From assembly GCA_950097015.1 (NCBI GenBank), contig CATNEN010000001.1, positions 10,015,001 through 10,079,000 of the forward strand: a stretch of DNA of 64,000 nucleotides, written 5' to 3'. The translations under genes were made by a program, and so were the position numbers. Within the stretch, counting starts at the first letter, position 1; each line of letters starts with the position of its first letter. Below the pieces are notes generated by a model, which was not told where the DNA came from, made no database searches, and worked only from the letters and a program-made list of their open reading frames with translations. This DNA comes from Macrostomum hystrix (lineage: Eukaryota > Platyhelminthes > Macrostomidae). Positions 11,171 through 22,300 of the stretch are shown in pieces.

Positions 11171-14100
11171 ATGCCTCCAAACCTCAAGGCTGCCGCAGCT
11201 GTACTTCACGACTATGGTCAGCGGTCGACGCTTCATGGCCTCAGCCACATGCACCAGAGCGGCGATCCGTGGCGCCGCGCCTTCTGGGTGATCCTGACTT
11301 TCGGAGGCTGCGCCGCCTGCTTCTACCATACTTACGCTACCATCCTGAACTACCTGGAGTCGCCCATCACAAGCATCTTCCGTGACGAGGGCGTCCCGGC
11401 TGGCTTTCCCGACGTAACTATCTGCAATCTGAAGCCTGTGTCAGAGACGCTGCTGCACACTCCGTCAGAACGGCATCTGCTGTTCCAGCACCTGGAAACC
11501 AACTGGAACTTCTTCCGGAACTGGCTGCCCGAGGAGCGAAAGCGTCGAGTCAACGAGACTCGCGTCGATTACAAGCTGCGTCAGAGGGAGCTGTTCAAGA
11601 CCTATATGGACGTGTTCTGGGCAACCGATGACACCAGAGACTTTGGTCAGAGCGATCTGTACATGCTGCTGTCGTGCATTTACAAAGGCCGTCCTTGCAA
11701 CAGCGCCAGCCTCAAGCTGATTCAGCACAATCGCTACTGGAATTGCTACACCTTTCTGCCTCCTGCAAGCGATAGAAGCATCGACAGCAGTGATCAGAAT
11801 AGTGGACTCCAGCTGATCCTGTTCACAGACTCGAACTTTGACTCCGACAGACTCAATGACCAGGTGCAGTACCTGCGCAAAAAACGCACCAATGAAGAGA
11901 TGAGCGATCCCTACGATCTAATGGAGTATCTGAGCTTTGGTGACAGAACCATGAACCAGGTTCTCACAGGCAATAGTTGGGAGGCCGAGGGCTTGCGCAT
12001 TTTCGTCAACCGGGATGGCCAGCATCCAATGACTGCCGGACTGGCTTTCGATATTTCAAGCGGCGCCTCAACCACAATAGAATTCTCTGAGGTGCAGGTG
12101 AATGCGCTTAATAGCCCACCGGAGCACGTGTGCAACGAGAAACCCGCGGAGGAAATCTGTTATGTGCGATTCTTTGGAGACGGTGCAACGAGGACTGGCT
12201 ACAAAACCTATAGCCTGACCCAATCCCTAGCTGTGATTGAGGCCAAACAGAGCTATGTGTACGACAAATGCAGCTGCTACTCTCACCTGTTACCGTTTCG
12301 TCACAACACCTCCCAGTTGTGCCTGTTCGCACAGCTTGGCGAACGTCACCGGCCAACACAGGCGCTGCTGGACAGACTTCGCTGCCATGCGGCTGCCTAT
12401 CGAGAGGCCGAGAGTCGAACCGCCGACCTCATGAAGAAGATGGAGTCCTTCACACCGTGTGTCAACTGGAAGCTGCACGCGACCAAAGCTGAGGTGCCCT
12501 GGCCGCGAGCTGACGAATTGATTGATTTTATCAATTATATCGTAATACCTCGCTTCATTGAGCCGGAGAACGACGGAACATCCCGAATGCATCACCTGCT
12601 GGGCAGTTCCAACTCGAGTCGTGGCCAATCAGTGCTTAGAAATCTGTTCAACTCGAGCTGCAGGCCGGGCGGTGCCAATGCCAGCCTGGAGGACGCGTGG
12701 TGCCTCTCCAAACACAAACTCGTCTCCAATGTGGCCAGGGTGTGGATCAAACCGGACTCACCCAGGGCTGCGGTTTACCTGGAGGATTACAGCTACGACT
12801 GGCCCGAGGCGCTTAGCGAAATCGGTGGCATATTCGGACTGTGGATGGGTGAGGCTCGTGAGTGCGCTTGTAGCCCAATGGTCCGGAGTTCCAATTCAGT
12901 CCAAAGGAAGCTACTCGTATTTATAACTCTAAGCAAGACAGTTAACTTGAAGAGGTGATCGGCAGAGGGGGTAACGCGTTTGACTCTCGCAACAAGGTCC
13001 CTGAGCCCGAGACAATTTTAATTTGGGGCGCAGCCACCGATAGTACTTGCAGTTATAGAATTAATTAAAAAATGTAATTAATTATAAATAAAATAAAATT
13101 TATATTATCAGTATTATAAGACACTTAACGGCCGTTGCCTTCACCCCATCCAGCTGCAAAATGGGTAGCTGCATCAGCTGTGGTAAAAACTGTGCTGGTT
13201 GTTGCAGCCTCCGCCGCCCTTTGGACTGCGCCAGCGCTACTGGCTTTACATCTACCTAGTTGATAATGTAATTTGCGATGAAGGTTCATTAGTTTTTTAA
13301 GTGCCTTACTTAAGTGCAGTAAGTATAGCCTATTTCGTCTTATTTAAGTAGGGATTATATCTGGAGTCAGGAGTGATGACGAAGACGAACCAAGGAGAGC
13401 GAATCCACGCTGTCAACAGTTTCTTTTAATCCGAACCCAAAGTGGATGCTGTTTATTCAGGTGACACAAGTGACGGAAGTCGCAAACCTATTAGTTGGGC
13501 CCAGTTTTCAACTAACCAATCTAGCCAGGATGCAAAACTGATATGCGCAGAACACGCCAGCAAAACAGAATCGTGTGACTCCAGTCTGAAGGTCAGGACA
13601 GAAAGATGCTTTGAAAAAACATCACCTAGCTGTCTAGCTATAGTTTGGTTACTGCCAGTGGCACAAACATTGGGGTCAGAAATTCCTTAGCAAGTCTGTA
13701 CATTGCCTTTCACCAGCTAAAACTTACGTGTTAAAAAATTAATAGTTAATTCATGCAAAAATCGTATAATCGATGAGACCTATGAAGCAGATTTCAGTGA
13801 CTGACAGAAGATCAGTTGATAATCAAATCTAAGATGTGAGATGCTGTAATTGAATTATTTTTTAGCACTTGAGCACTATACTATAATAGTCCAGACCAAG
13901 TCCACAAGTGTGTTATATCGTTAGTTCTTTATCACAGCAGTTGGCTAACGTGGCTCGTAGTTCGTATTGCGAAAATATAAACCATCCTAATAGAGAGACT
14001 TTCTCCAGAGAAAAGAACCTGTGTCTAAGCTATTAATTTCAGATGGATAGATATTAGATATGACAGCCACCTTGGTAGAGTCAGTGTCACAGCCGCAGCT

Positions 14101-14997
14101 ATTGCACAACCCTGCGAACGGGGGGCTTGTTGTGCAATTTACGCCCTAGAGGGCCAACCTCAAAAGTACAGTGAGAGTGTACACTGCCTGACGATGAGAA
14201 AGTCAGGGCAGATGTACACACCTGTGTGAGTGTGTGCCTGCGTACAGTATCTGTGAGCGTGTGCGCTCAGGAGTCAGTCAGTCAGAAATGGGCAGAATTG
14301 CCCCCTCGCTGGCTGAGTGTCTGGTGTCACCAAGTTATGTGCGATTGCCAGCAGCCCTCCTGCAATTATTATAATTATTATTAACTCTGCGAACTTCTGT
14401 ATAGTCCATGGACTGGGGGCTGCCAAATGCATCTGAATTTCTCCTACGAGAACTATTATTACTAGAACCGGGTGTACTAAAGCAGTTGAGAATTGATTAG
14501 ATCGTTCCATCTAGGCCATTGCTTCCTTCCAGCATCCTTGCACTTCGCTCTAACATCTAGGCAACATGCGGTTGTACAAGCGTTGCTAAAATTCGTACTA
14601 AAAACAATAACCAAACGATTTCCCGGCAGGCATTTCCCTGTTGAGCGTCTGCGAGTTTATCGAGCTGATCTTCATTCTAGCCAGCGCCTGCAGCAGCAAG
14701 AGTGTCGGCGACGGGCGCTTGCTGCGTCTGCAGGACGTCTGCGGCAGTGTAGGAGGCGCCGCTGCCACCGGTTTGACCCCTGCCGAAATGGAAGCCCTTC
14801 TGCGTCAGGCACTACTCAACCAGAGCTTAGAAGAGGAGGACATGTTAAGCCTCTGGTCAGCCAGAGTTGTCAAGCAGCAGCAGCAGCAGCAGCAGCAGCC
14901 GCTTGACCAAGAGCTGCCAAGCAAAGCCGACGATGGGTATCGGAACTCACCAACAAATAGGCAGCCGATGCAATTTCAGCAGCAGCCCCAGATTTGA
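11171..14997 (+). CDS. DEG/ENaC family sodium channel subunit, two exons
   Basis: An amiloride-sensitive-type cation channel subunit, expected to trimerise in the plasma membrane. Exon 1 is 11171-12848, the intron 12849-14629 (GTGAGG...CGGCAG) and exon 2 14630-14997; phase 1 joining gives about 681 aa. In order: the N-terminal gating motif STLHGL (His22-Gly23), TM1 at about residues 36-58, a long cysteine-bearing ectodomain with NET/NTS/NSS sequons, the pre-TM2 signature GGIFGLWMG completed across the splice junction, and the selectivity filter G560-I-S in TM2 (561-583). A cytoplasmic tail follows with eight glutamines from a CAG run near 14873-14900. The exact continuity of GLWMG with ISLLSVCEF across the intron is strong evidence for the splice. 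AATAAA lies 52 bp after the stop. The ligand (peptide, proton or mechanical) cannot be read from sequence. Confidence 0.93.
12955..13090 (+). mobile_element. SINE family A copy with tRNA-like head, internally deleted
   Basis: In the DEG/ENaC intron, the segment from GGCAGAGGGGGTAACGCG through GGTCCCTGAGCC to TTTGGGGCGCAGCCAC matches the tRNA-like head and junction of the copy at 33081-33460. The body is missing and sequence passes directly to an AT-rich tail with TAATTAATTA. Confidence 0.55.
14085..14385 (+). mobile_element. SINE family A copy in DEG/ENaC intron
   Basis: A sense-orientation copy with the complete body and a clear 3' end, GCAGCCCTCCTGCAATTATT, followed by ATT-rich tail repeats. 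It lacks most of the tRNA-like head. Confidence 0.75.
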
Positions 14998-15048
14998 CCC
15001 TTCCACAGTTAGATGCGCTGGTTTGCGTCTTGAATGGCCGAATTCCCT

Positions 15049-15054
15049 AATAAA
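15049..15054 (+). promoter_or_regulatory. Poly(A) signal AATAAA of the DEG/ENaC gene
   Basis: AATAAA lies 52 bp beyond the channel stop codon, about 110 bp before the 16-bp minisatellite begins. Confidence 0.6.
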
Positions 15055-15162
15055 TCATTTCGAATGAGGTCGGGACCCCAAGGACCCTCGAATAGTGCAT
15101 TTCAATTCGAACGCAATGCAAATTAATTCTGAAGACAATTTTCGGTAATGGAAGAGATGAGA

Positions 15163-17935
15163 CAGTGGAGAGATGAGACACATGATAGATGAGACAGGAA
15201 TGAGATGAGACACGGGATAGATGAGACAGTTGAGAGATGAGACAGGAAAGAGATGAGATAGGGGAGAGATGAGACACGGGATAGATGAGACAGTTGAGAG
15301 ATGAGACAGGAAAGAGATGAGATAGGGGAGAGATGAGACAGGGGATAGATGAGACAGATGGGAGATGAGACAGTTGGGAGATGAGACGGGAAAGAGATGA
15401 GACAGGGGAGAGATGAGACAGTTGAGAGATGAGACACGGGATAGATGAGACAGTTGAGAGATGAGACAGGAAAGAGATGAGACGGGAAAGAGATGAGACA
15501 GGGGAGAGATGAGACACGGGATAGATGAGACAGATGGGAGATGAGACAGTTGGGAGATGAGACGGGAAAGAGATGAGACAGGGGAGAGATGAGACACGGG
15601 AGAGATGAGACAGTAGAGAGATGACACAAGGGAGAGATGAGACACGGGAGAGATGAGACACGGGAGAGATAAGACACGGGAGTTATGAGACAGGAAAGAG
15701 ATGAGACAGGGGACTGATGAGACACGGGATATATGAGACAGTTGGGAGATAAGACAAGAAAAAGATGAGGCAGGGGAGAGATAAGACAGGGGAGATATGA
15801 GACAGTTGAGAGATGAGACAGGAAAGAGATGAGACAGGGGAGAGATGAGACAGAGGAGAGATGAGGCACGGGAGAGATGAGACAGGAGAGAGATGAGACA
15901 AGGGAGAGATGATACACGGGAGATATGAGACACGGGAGAGATGAGACAGGGGAGAGATGAGACAGTTGAGTGATGAGACAGGAAAGAGATGAGACACGGG
16001 AGAGATGAGACACGGGAGATATGAGACACGGGAGAGATGAGACAGGGGAGAGATGAGACAGTTGAGTGATGAGACAGGAAAGAGATGAGACAGGTTAGAG
16101 ATGAGACAGGGGAGAGATGAGACACGGGATATATGAGACAGTTGGGAGATAAGACAAGAAAGAGATGAGACAGGGGAGAGATGAGACATGGGAGATATGA
16201 GACAGGGGAGAGATGAGACAGGGGAGAGATGAGACAGTTGAGAGATGAGACAGGAAAGAGATGAGACAGGGGAGAGATGAGACAGAGGAGAGATGAGACA
16301 CGGGAGAGATGAGACACGAGAGAGATGAGACAGGGGAGAGAAGAGAAACACGAGAGAGAGATGAGACACGAGAGAGATGAGACAGGGGAGAGATGAGACA
16401 TGAGAGAGATGAGACAGGGGAGAGATGAGACAGGGGAGAGATGAGACACGGGATATATGAGACAGTTGGGAGATAAGACAAGAAAGAGATGAGACAGGGG
16501 AGATATGAGATAGGGGAGAGATGAGACAGGGGAGAGATGAGACAGGGGAGAGATGAGACAGTAAAGAGATGAGACAGGAAAGAGATTAGACAGGGGAGAG
16601 ATGAGACAGAGGAGGGATGAGACACGGGAGAGATGAGACAGGAGAGAGATGAGACAAGGGAGAGATGATATACGGGAGAGATGAGACACGGTAGAGATGA
16701 GACAGGGGAGAGATGAGACAGGGGAGAGATGAGACAGTTGAGAGATGAGACAGGAAAGAGATGAGACAGGGGAGAGATGAGACAGGGGAGATATGAGATA
16801 GGGGAGAGATGAGACAGGGGAGAGATAAGACAGGGGATAGATGAGACAGTTGAGAGATGAGACAGGAAAGAGATGAGACAAGGGAGAGATGAGACAGAGG
16901 AGAGATGAGACACGGGAGAGATGAGACACGAGAGAGAGATGAGACACGAGAGAGATGAGACAGGGGAGAGATGAGACACGAGAGAGATGAGACACGAGAG
17001 AGATGAGACAGGGGAGAGATGAGACACGAGAGAGATGAGACAGGGGAGAGATGAGACAGGGGAGAGATGAGACTGGGGAGAGATGAGACAGGGGAGAGAT
17101 GAGACAGGGGAGAGATGAGACAGGGGAGAGATGAGACAGGGGAGAGATGAGACAGGGGAGAGATGAGACAGGGGAGAGATGAGACACGGGAAAGAGATGA
17201 AACACGGGAGAGATGAGACAGGGGAGAGATGAGACAGGGGAGAGATGAGACAGAGGAGAGATGAGACAGGGGAGAGATGAGACAGGGGAGAGATGAGACT
17301 GGGGAGAGATGAGACAGGGGAGAGATGAGACAGGGGAGAGATGAGACAGGGGAGAGATGAGACAGGGGAGAGATGAGACAGGGGAGAGATGAGACAGGGG
17401 AGAGATGAGACAGGGGAGAGATGAGACTGGGGAGAGATGAGACAGGGGAGAGATGAGACAGGGGAGAGATGAGACAGGGGAGAGATGAGACAGGGGAGAG
17501 ATGAGACACGGGAAAGAGATGAAACACGGGAGAGATGAGACAGGGGAGAGATGAGACAGGGGAGAGATGAGACAGGGGAGAGATGAGACAGGGGAGAGAT
17601 GTGACAGGGGAGAGATGAGACAGGGGAGAGATGAGACAGGGGAGAGATGAGACAGGGGAGAGATGAGACAGGGGAGAGATGAGACAGGGGAGAGATGAGA
17701 CAGGGGAGAGATGAGACAGGGGAGAGATGAGACAGGGGAGAGATGAGACAGGGGAGAGATGAGACAGGGGAGAGATGAGACAGGGGAGAGATGAGACAGG
17801 GGAGAGATGAGACAGGGGAGAGATGAGACAGGGGAGAGATGAGACACAGGAGAGATGAGACAGGGGAGAGATGAGACAGGGGAGAGATGAGATAGTGTAG
17901 AGATGATACAATGGAGAGATGAGAAAAGGAGCAGA
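15163..17935. repeat. 2.8-kb minisatellite, 16-bp unit GAGACAGGGGAGAGAT
   Basis: Roughly 170 copies of GAGACAGGGGAGAGAT. The half near 15.2-16.9 kb is diverged (CACGGG, TTGAGAG, AAAGAG variants), whereas 17.0-17.9 kb is almost homogeneous. All minus-strand frames stay open for long distances because the unit lacks stops, giving products of up to 962 residues made of SHLSPVSSLPCLISPL-type repeats. I do not call these genes. The same unit forms a second array at 29049-29997. Confidence 0.95.
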
Positions 17936-18236
17936 AAATGCATGAGATAGATAAGACAGGAGACGTAAACGCAGGGTTTTTTTTACTATAAAAATTATGC
18001 ACAGTTTTTGTATTTCATATTGGAACTTGCGCTATCGCTTAAGTAACTTCTTACGTTATTTTCAAAGATCGTCGCGCTTATGCCAATGTACTTACAAGTT
18101 TTCCACGCAGGATATCCTTGATAAAACTGATATGTTTATAGCTCTTCATCAAAGTTGCAGTTTGACCAAGTCACTTTTGTAAATGTAAAGACTTTCACTT
18201 GAATTTCGATGTTAATTTCACACAGACAGAAGTATA
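17936..18236. other. Short spacer, nothing recognised
   Basis: AT-rich sequence between the minisatellite and a hairpin-rich segment. There is no supported gene. Confidence 0.4.
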
Positions 18237-18680
18237 GAATAATACCCCCCCTGATTTGGCCTAGGAAAGGCTGAGGACGCGTTTCTTGGCCGAGGCGAAG
18301 CCGAGGTCCAGAAGCGCAGTGCGAAGCCGTTCCAAGGCCATAGACAACGATTTCAGAGGGGTATTATAGTATTTAATCCTAAAGCTTGGCCCGGCTCACG
18401 AGATTGCAAACCTAAAACTGTTTATAGCAACTGTGACCATAGACTATATGTTTAATCGGCCTAGGCCGTTAAATCATTTAACCGCCTAGGCCGATTAAAT
18501 AATAAATGCACAGAATTAATAGCCAATAGGCCAATAGCCAATAGCCAATAGGCCAAGCTGGGGATTAAGTATAAGTTATCACCCACTTTTTTTATTTATT
18601 TTGGCCGGGAACGGCTGAGGACTCGTTTATTGGCCGAGGCCAATAGATAAGTCAAACAAGTGGGTGATAATGTATTTATT
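18237..18680. repeat. Hairpin-rich segment with several inverted repeats
   Basis: Three inverted structures are visible. One has AATACCCC-like ends at about 18238-18255 and 18351-18369. A near-perfect palindrome spans 18451-18500, with arms of about 24 bp around CGGCCTAGGCCG. A third pair is TTATCACCCACTT at 18576-18588 and its complement at 18658-18670. CCAATAG-type tandem motifs lie between. It may be a group of small foldback elements. Confidence 0.55.
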
Positions 18681-19240
18681 CCACAGTTGAAGCCAGATAA
18701 TTGTCACCGGACCAGATTAATGTTTATCTGTCCCGGCCAGATAAATTTCAACGGCCAAAAAAATAAATTTATCTGGTCTATGGGCCAATCCAACTGGGGA
18801 ATAAATAAGGCTATAAGTAAAAATGGCAATCGAACTGCTCACATTTTCGAGTATCGAGACAGAATGACAAATTGGGGGTTCCCCATTTGTAAGGGCAAAT
18901 TATTATTATTATTAAATCATTTCGCATTGGAAAATATCCAAAAGAGATTCTATGTAATCATATACGCTATACGAGCTACATTACTGTAACACGGTTTGCA
19001 GAAAGAATCAGAGAAACATTGCAGAGGATAATTCAAACATTCCAATTCAGTTAGGCGACCGTGGCCAGAAATCAAGGCAAGGTTTAGTGTGCTCAGATCA
19101 AACTTGCTTCCCGACAAGATCATGGTGAGCTCAGGTTGAGCTCTCTTGTGAGACGGCTGTTGTTCTCTGCTAGGTCGCATTGAGGAGAGTTCTAGATAAT
19201 AAATACAGACTCAGACTGTATCAGACTAAATGTTGCGACC
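18681..19240 (+). mobile_element. Possible 3' end of a decayed non-LTR retrotransposon
   Basis: The short frame ALENIQKRFYVIIY near 18930 resembles the E-x-I/V-Q-R-R-F segment near the C-terminus of CR1/jockey-type reverse transcriptases. The stretch ends at an AATAAATACAGACTCAGACT-like 3' tail near 19200. The frame is broken by stops. This is a weak assignment. Confidence 0.3.
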
Positions 19241-19395
19241 CGCCCAGTCCCCCGCGGCACTCAAATCAGGCCAACTCTGCGAGGGGAGTGCCAGAATTTT
19301 TTTAGAATGTGTTTTAGACGAGCTCTGCCAAGTTTGATTAAAAAGCAAATTAGCACGGCAAACCAAACAGTGCGCGGTGTTGACCTGAGCGACTG

Positions 19396-22300
19396 TCAGA
19401 AGAGGAGATGAGCACCGAGTCGGGACTGATCGCTGCTCTCCAAGATGACTCGATGCTCCTTGACGAGCTTCTCAGCCTCAGCTCGGCAGAAGTTACGGTG
19501 TTCCTCCCGCGAACTGTACCAAGCCAAGGTCAGCAGCTCTTCCAGGTCGGGGTATGTCAGCAGCTCTTCGCGCCACTGGTTCGCAGCCTCCTCTTTCAGG
19601 CCAAAAAATTCGGCTTGCAAGCTCCAGGACAAGCACCGGAAGTTGATGTAGATGTGAGACGACTGCAGCTGCTCGGACAGTCTAGCGGTGAGCAGACTCT
19701 GTGTAAACTCTGGCAAAAAGTTCAAATTAAGTGGAAAGTCCAAAGTCCAGCTCGGAATGCAGAAGCGCCAAGCCCAATCTGAGCTGTCATCCTGTTCGAT
19801 GCCGAGTCGAATTGAGTCCGGATGCCAGCCTCGTTTCACATTGTGACCATTCAAGTCTAGCAGTAGAGCTCTAGCTTCATCAGCCCGATCAAACTTCAAG
19901 CAAGTCATCGCCTTCAGACACACGGCAGCGGACTTGCAAGTGTCTGGCAGCTCATTCAGTTTGCTCATGATTTGCTGGAAAGTGCTTCGGCCGCTAAACA
20001 GTTCTAGCAGAGTGTGCTCAACAGTCTGGTATAACTTGCCGAGTTGGCTCGCTCCAAACTCTGCTGTCTCTGGTCTAAAAGTACTTCGCCGAGGACTCAA
20101 TGGAAGCCAGGTGAACGGATGAAAGTGCAGCAAATTGGTTTGGAGTGGCTGCAAGAAATTAAATAGGTCATGGAAGACGAGCCAGATGTTGTTGTGCAGA
20201 TGGTCTAGCTCATTTCTGACGCGCTGTTTGCAGGCCTCCAAGCCCACAACCTCAGCATCTTTGACGTAAAGCCAGCACTCTCGCAAAAACGGGTGAGGCA
20301 TTGCTTTTTTATTTGAGTCGCTCTTCGCATCTAGGAAGGCTATCATCAGGCGCAGGGCCTCTCGGAACAGTTGTACTAAGTTCTCCGTCTGCCAGACAGT
20401 CTCACCGTCGCTACTGTGCCTTTTTAGCATGTGAAGCAACAGTGACTTGGCGTGGTAGCTCTTCAGGCCGAATCCGATTCTCTTCCTGAAGGTGAACTTT
20501 ATCAGCACAAACAGGTGGCCCTGCGTGTCATTCAGCTCCCTGATTTGTCGTCTTTCCCAGCAGTTTGAGCTGATTCGCAGCTCCCTCGAGCGGCCAGGAC
20601 GCACCGCCCTGACGAGACTCTCGGGATGGTAGATCAGGAGTGCGGACTCAGGACCCTGGCAGCAGGGAAAGGCGAAGCACAGGTCTGTCTGTGGACGAAC
20701 CCCGCATGCAGGCGACGTCAGCGCCGGCTGAGAGCCTGCAAATGATCAATAAGTTCAATAAACTGAACCGAATAATCAGATAATCAGCAATGCAGCAGCT
20801 AATAGAGTTTCAAGCCTTGATTTCTACACCTGCTGCTGCAGATACAAAATAATATAGGCGTGACTGTTGCGCCTGTTAATAGAAGCACTTTGCTGTTCAG
20901 TCTTACCATCTGAAACTGGAACTTGAGCGTAGCCGTCCTCGACTCGCAGCAGCTGGACAGTCGTGTCATCGCACTTGCAGTATCCTTCCAAGTGATAGGG
21001 GTGACGATCGATTACAAGCGTCCAATCGATGTCTGAGTCGACTGGAACTCTGCCATCAACTCTGTGCGGAATAATTCCCCAGACCTCTGAGAAGCTGCCA
21101 GCAACGATGATGTTTTCCCCAGTCACCGTCTTTGCCAGCTTTGACATGAAGTCCGCCATGCAGGCAAGACCTGTCATTCGCTGTGTCGTGAAGCCCGACT
21201 GCACTAACACTTTTGCCAACGCTTGGCTCTTCTCGACATCGTATCGCCAAAGGTCGAAGCTCGACCGAGCACTGAAAGTCGGTAAAAAACTAAGTGAGAA
21301 ATGGGCTTATAAAAAGTGCAGGATAACAACTCATTGTCATTCAGAATTAGGCAGAAAAAGCAATACGCAATGTTCTGAAGCGGTACAAAGCAGTGTGCTC
21401 ACCAAAGAGTGCTCAGAATGTTGCTATGGTTTCTTTGTTCCGCCAAATTGGCACAGCTTCTGTCCTTGTGGTCGCGATGATTGATGTCGGAGCCCAGCCT
21501 GAGGAGTTCTTGAACAGCACACGCGTGACCCTTGATGCACGCCCATGAAAGAGCGGTGAAGCCATGCTTGTCGATGCGGGTGACGGATGCCCCGTACTCT
21601 ACAAGGTTTGGAAGGAATGTGTGCTGTCCGTGCTTCGCTGTCATCATCAGTGCAGTTAGGCCGCTCTCGTCAGGTTCGTCCACGTCGACGAGATGTGGCA
21701 GCAGCTCCAATGCCAGACCAATATTTCCATTCGGAATGCACTGAAAGATTAGCTTCAACAGCAGACTAGGTTGCATCTGACGCAACAGTTTTTCATAGTT
21801 CAGAGGTCGGGGGTTATTCATTGTGAAACGGTTCAGCATTAGCACCAGCTCCTTGTTCTCAACAATCATGGATGCACAAATTGGGAGCTTCTCGCATAGA
21901 TGAAGTGCATTCGCATCTTTCATAACATTTAACGCTTCATGCAAATAGAGTGACTTCATCGAAGCACTGATCGTAGACTCCAGAACTTCGCCTATCACTG
22001 TGACCTCGCTGGCCCTTACGAGGAGCGGCAGGATGACCACGCAGCATTTGTAGCGCTCCTCCTCACTACTAATCTGATGAAAAAACGCACCGATGCATCG
22101 CCAATGATTCAGTTTGGCAGACTGTTCGTGAGCCTTGCGGAAGCTTTCATCTCGCATTGAATAGTTGGAGAGCTGCTTCACAATGCTCGATAGGCTGAGG
22201 ATGCTTCTGTGGTCGCTATCGCGAGTCCATGCAGCAATTTGACTGTCAACAGTTGATAAGCAATACCTGTCCCTGGCAGTGCTATTAGCCATTGACGCAA

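Noticed and set aside
15163-17935. CRISPR-like regular array
   Set aside because: Contiguous 16-bp units with no unique spacers; eukaryotic minisatellite.
15055-18002. Very long minus-strand frames (up to 962 residues)
   Set aside because: They are read from the 16-bp minisatellite; all three frames give the same SHLSPVSSLPCLISPL-type product, so openness is a property of the repeat.
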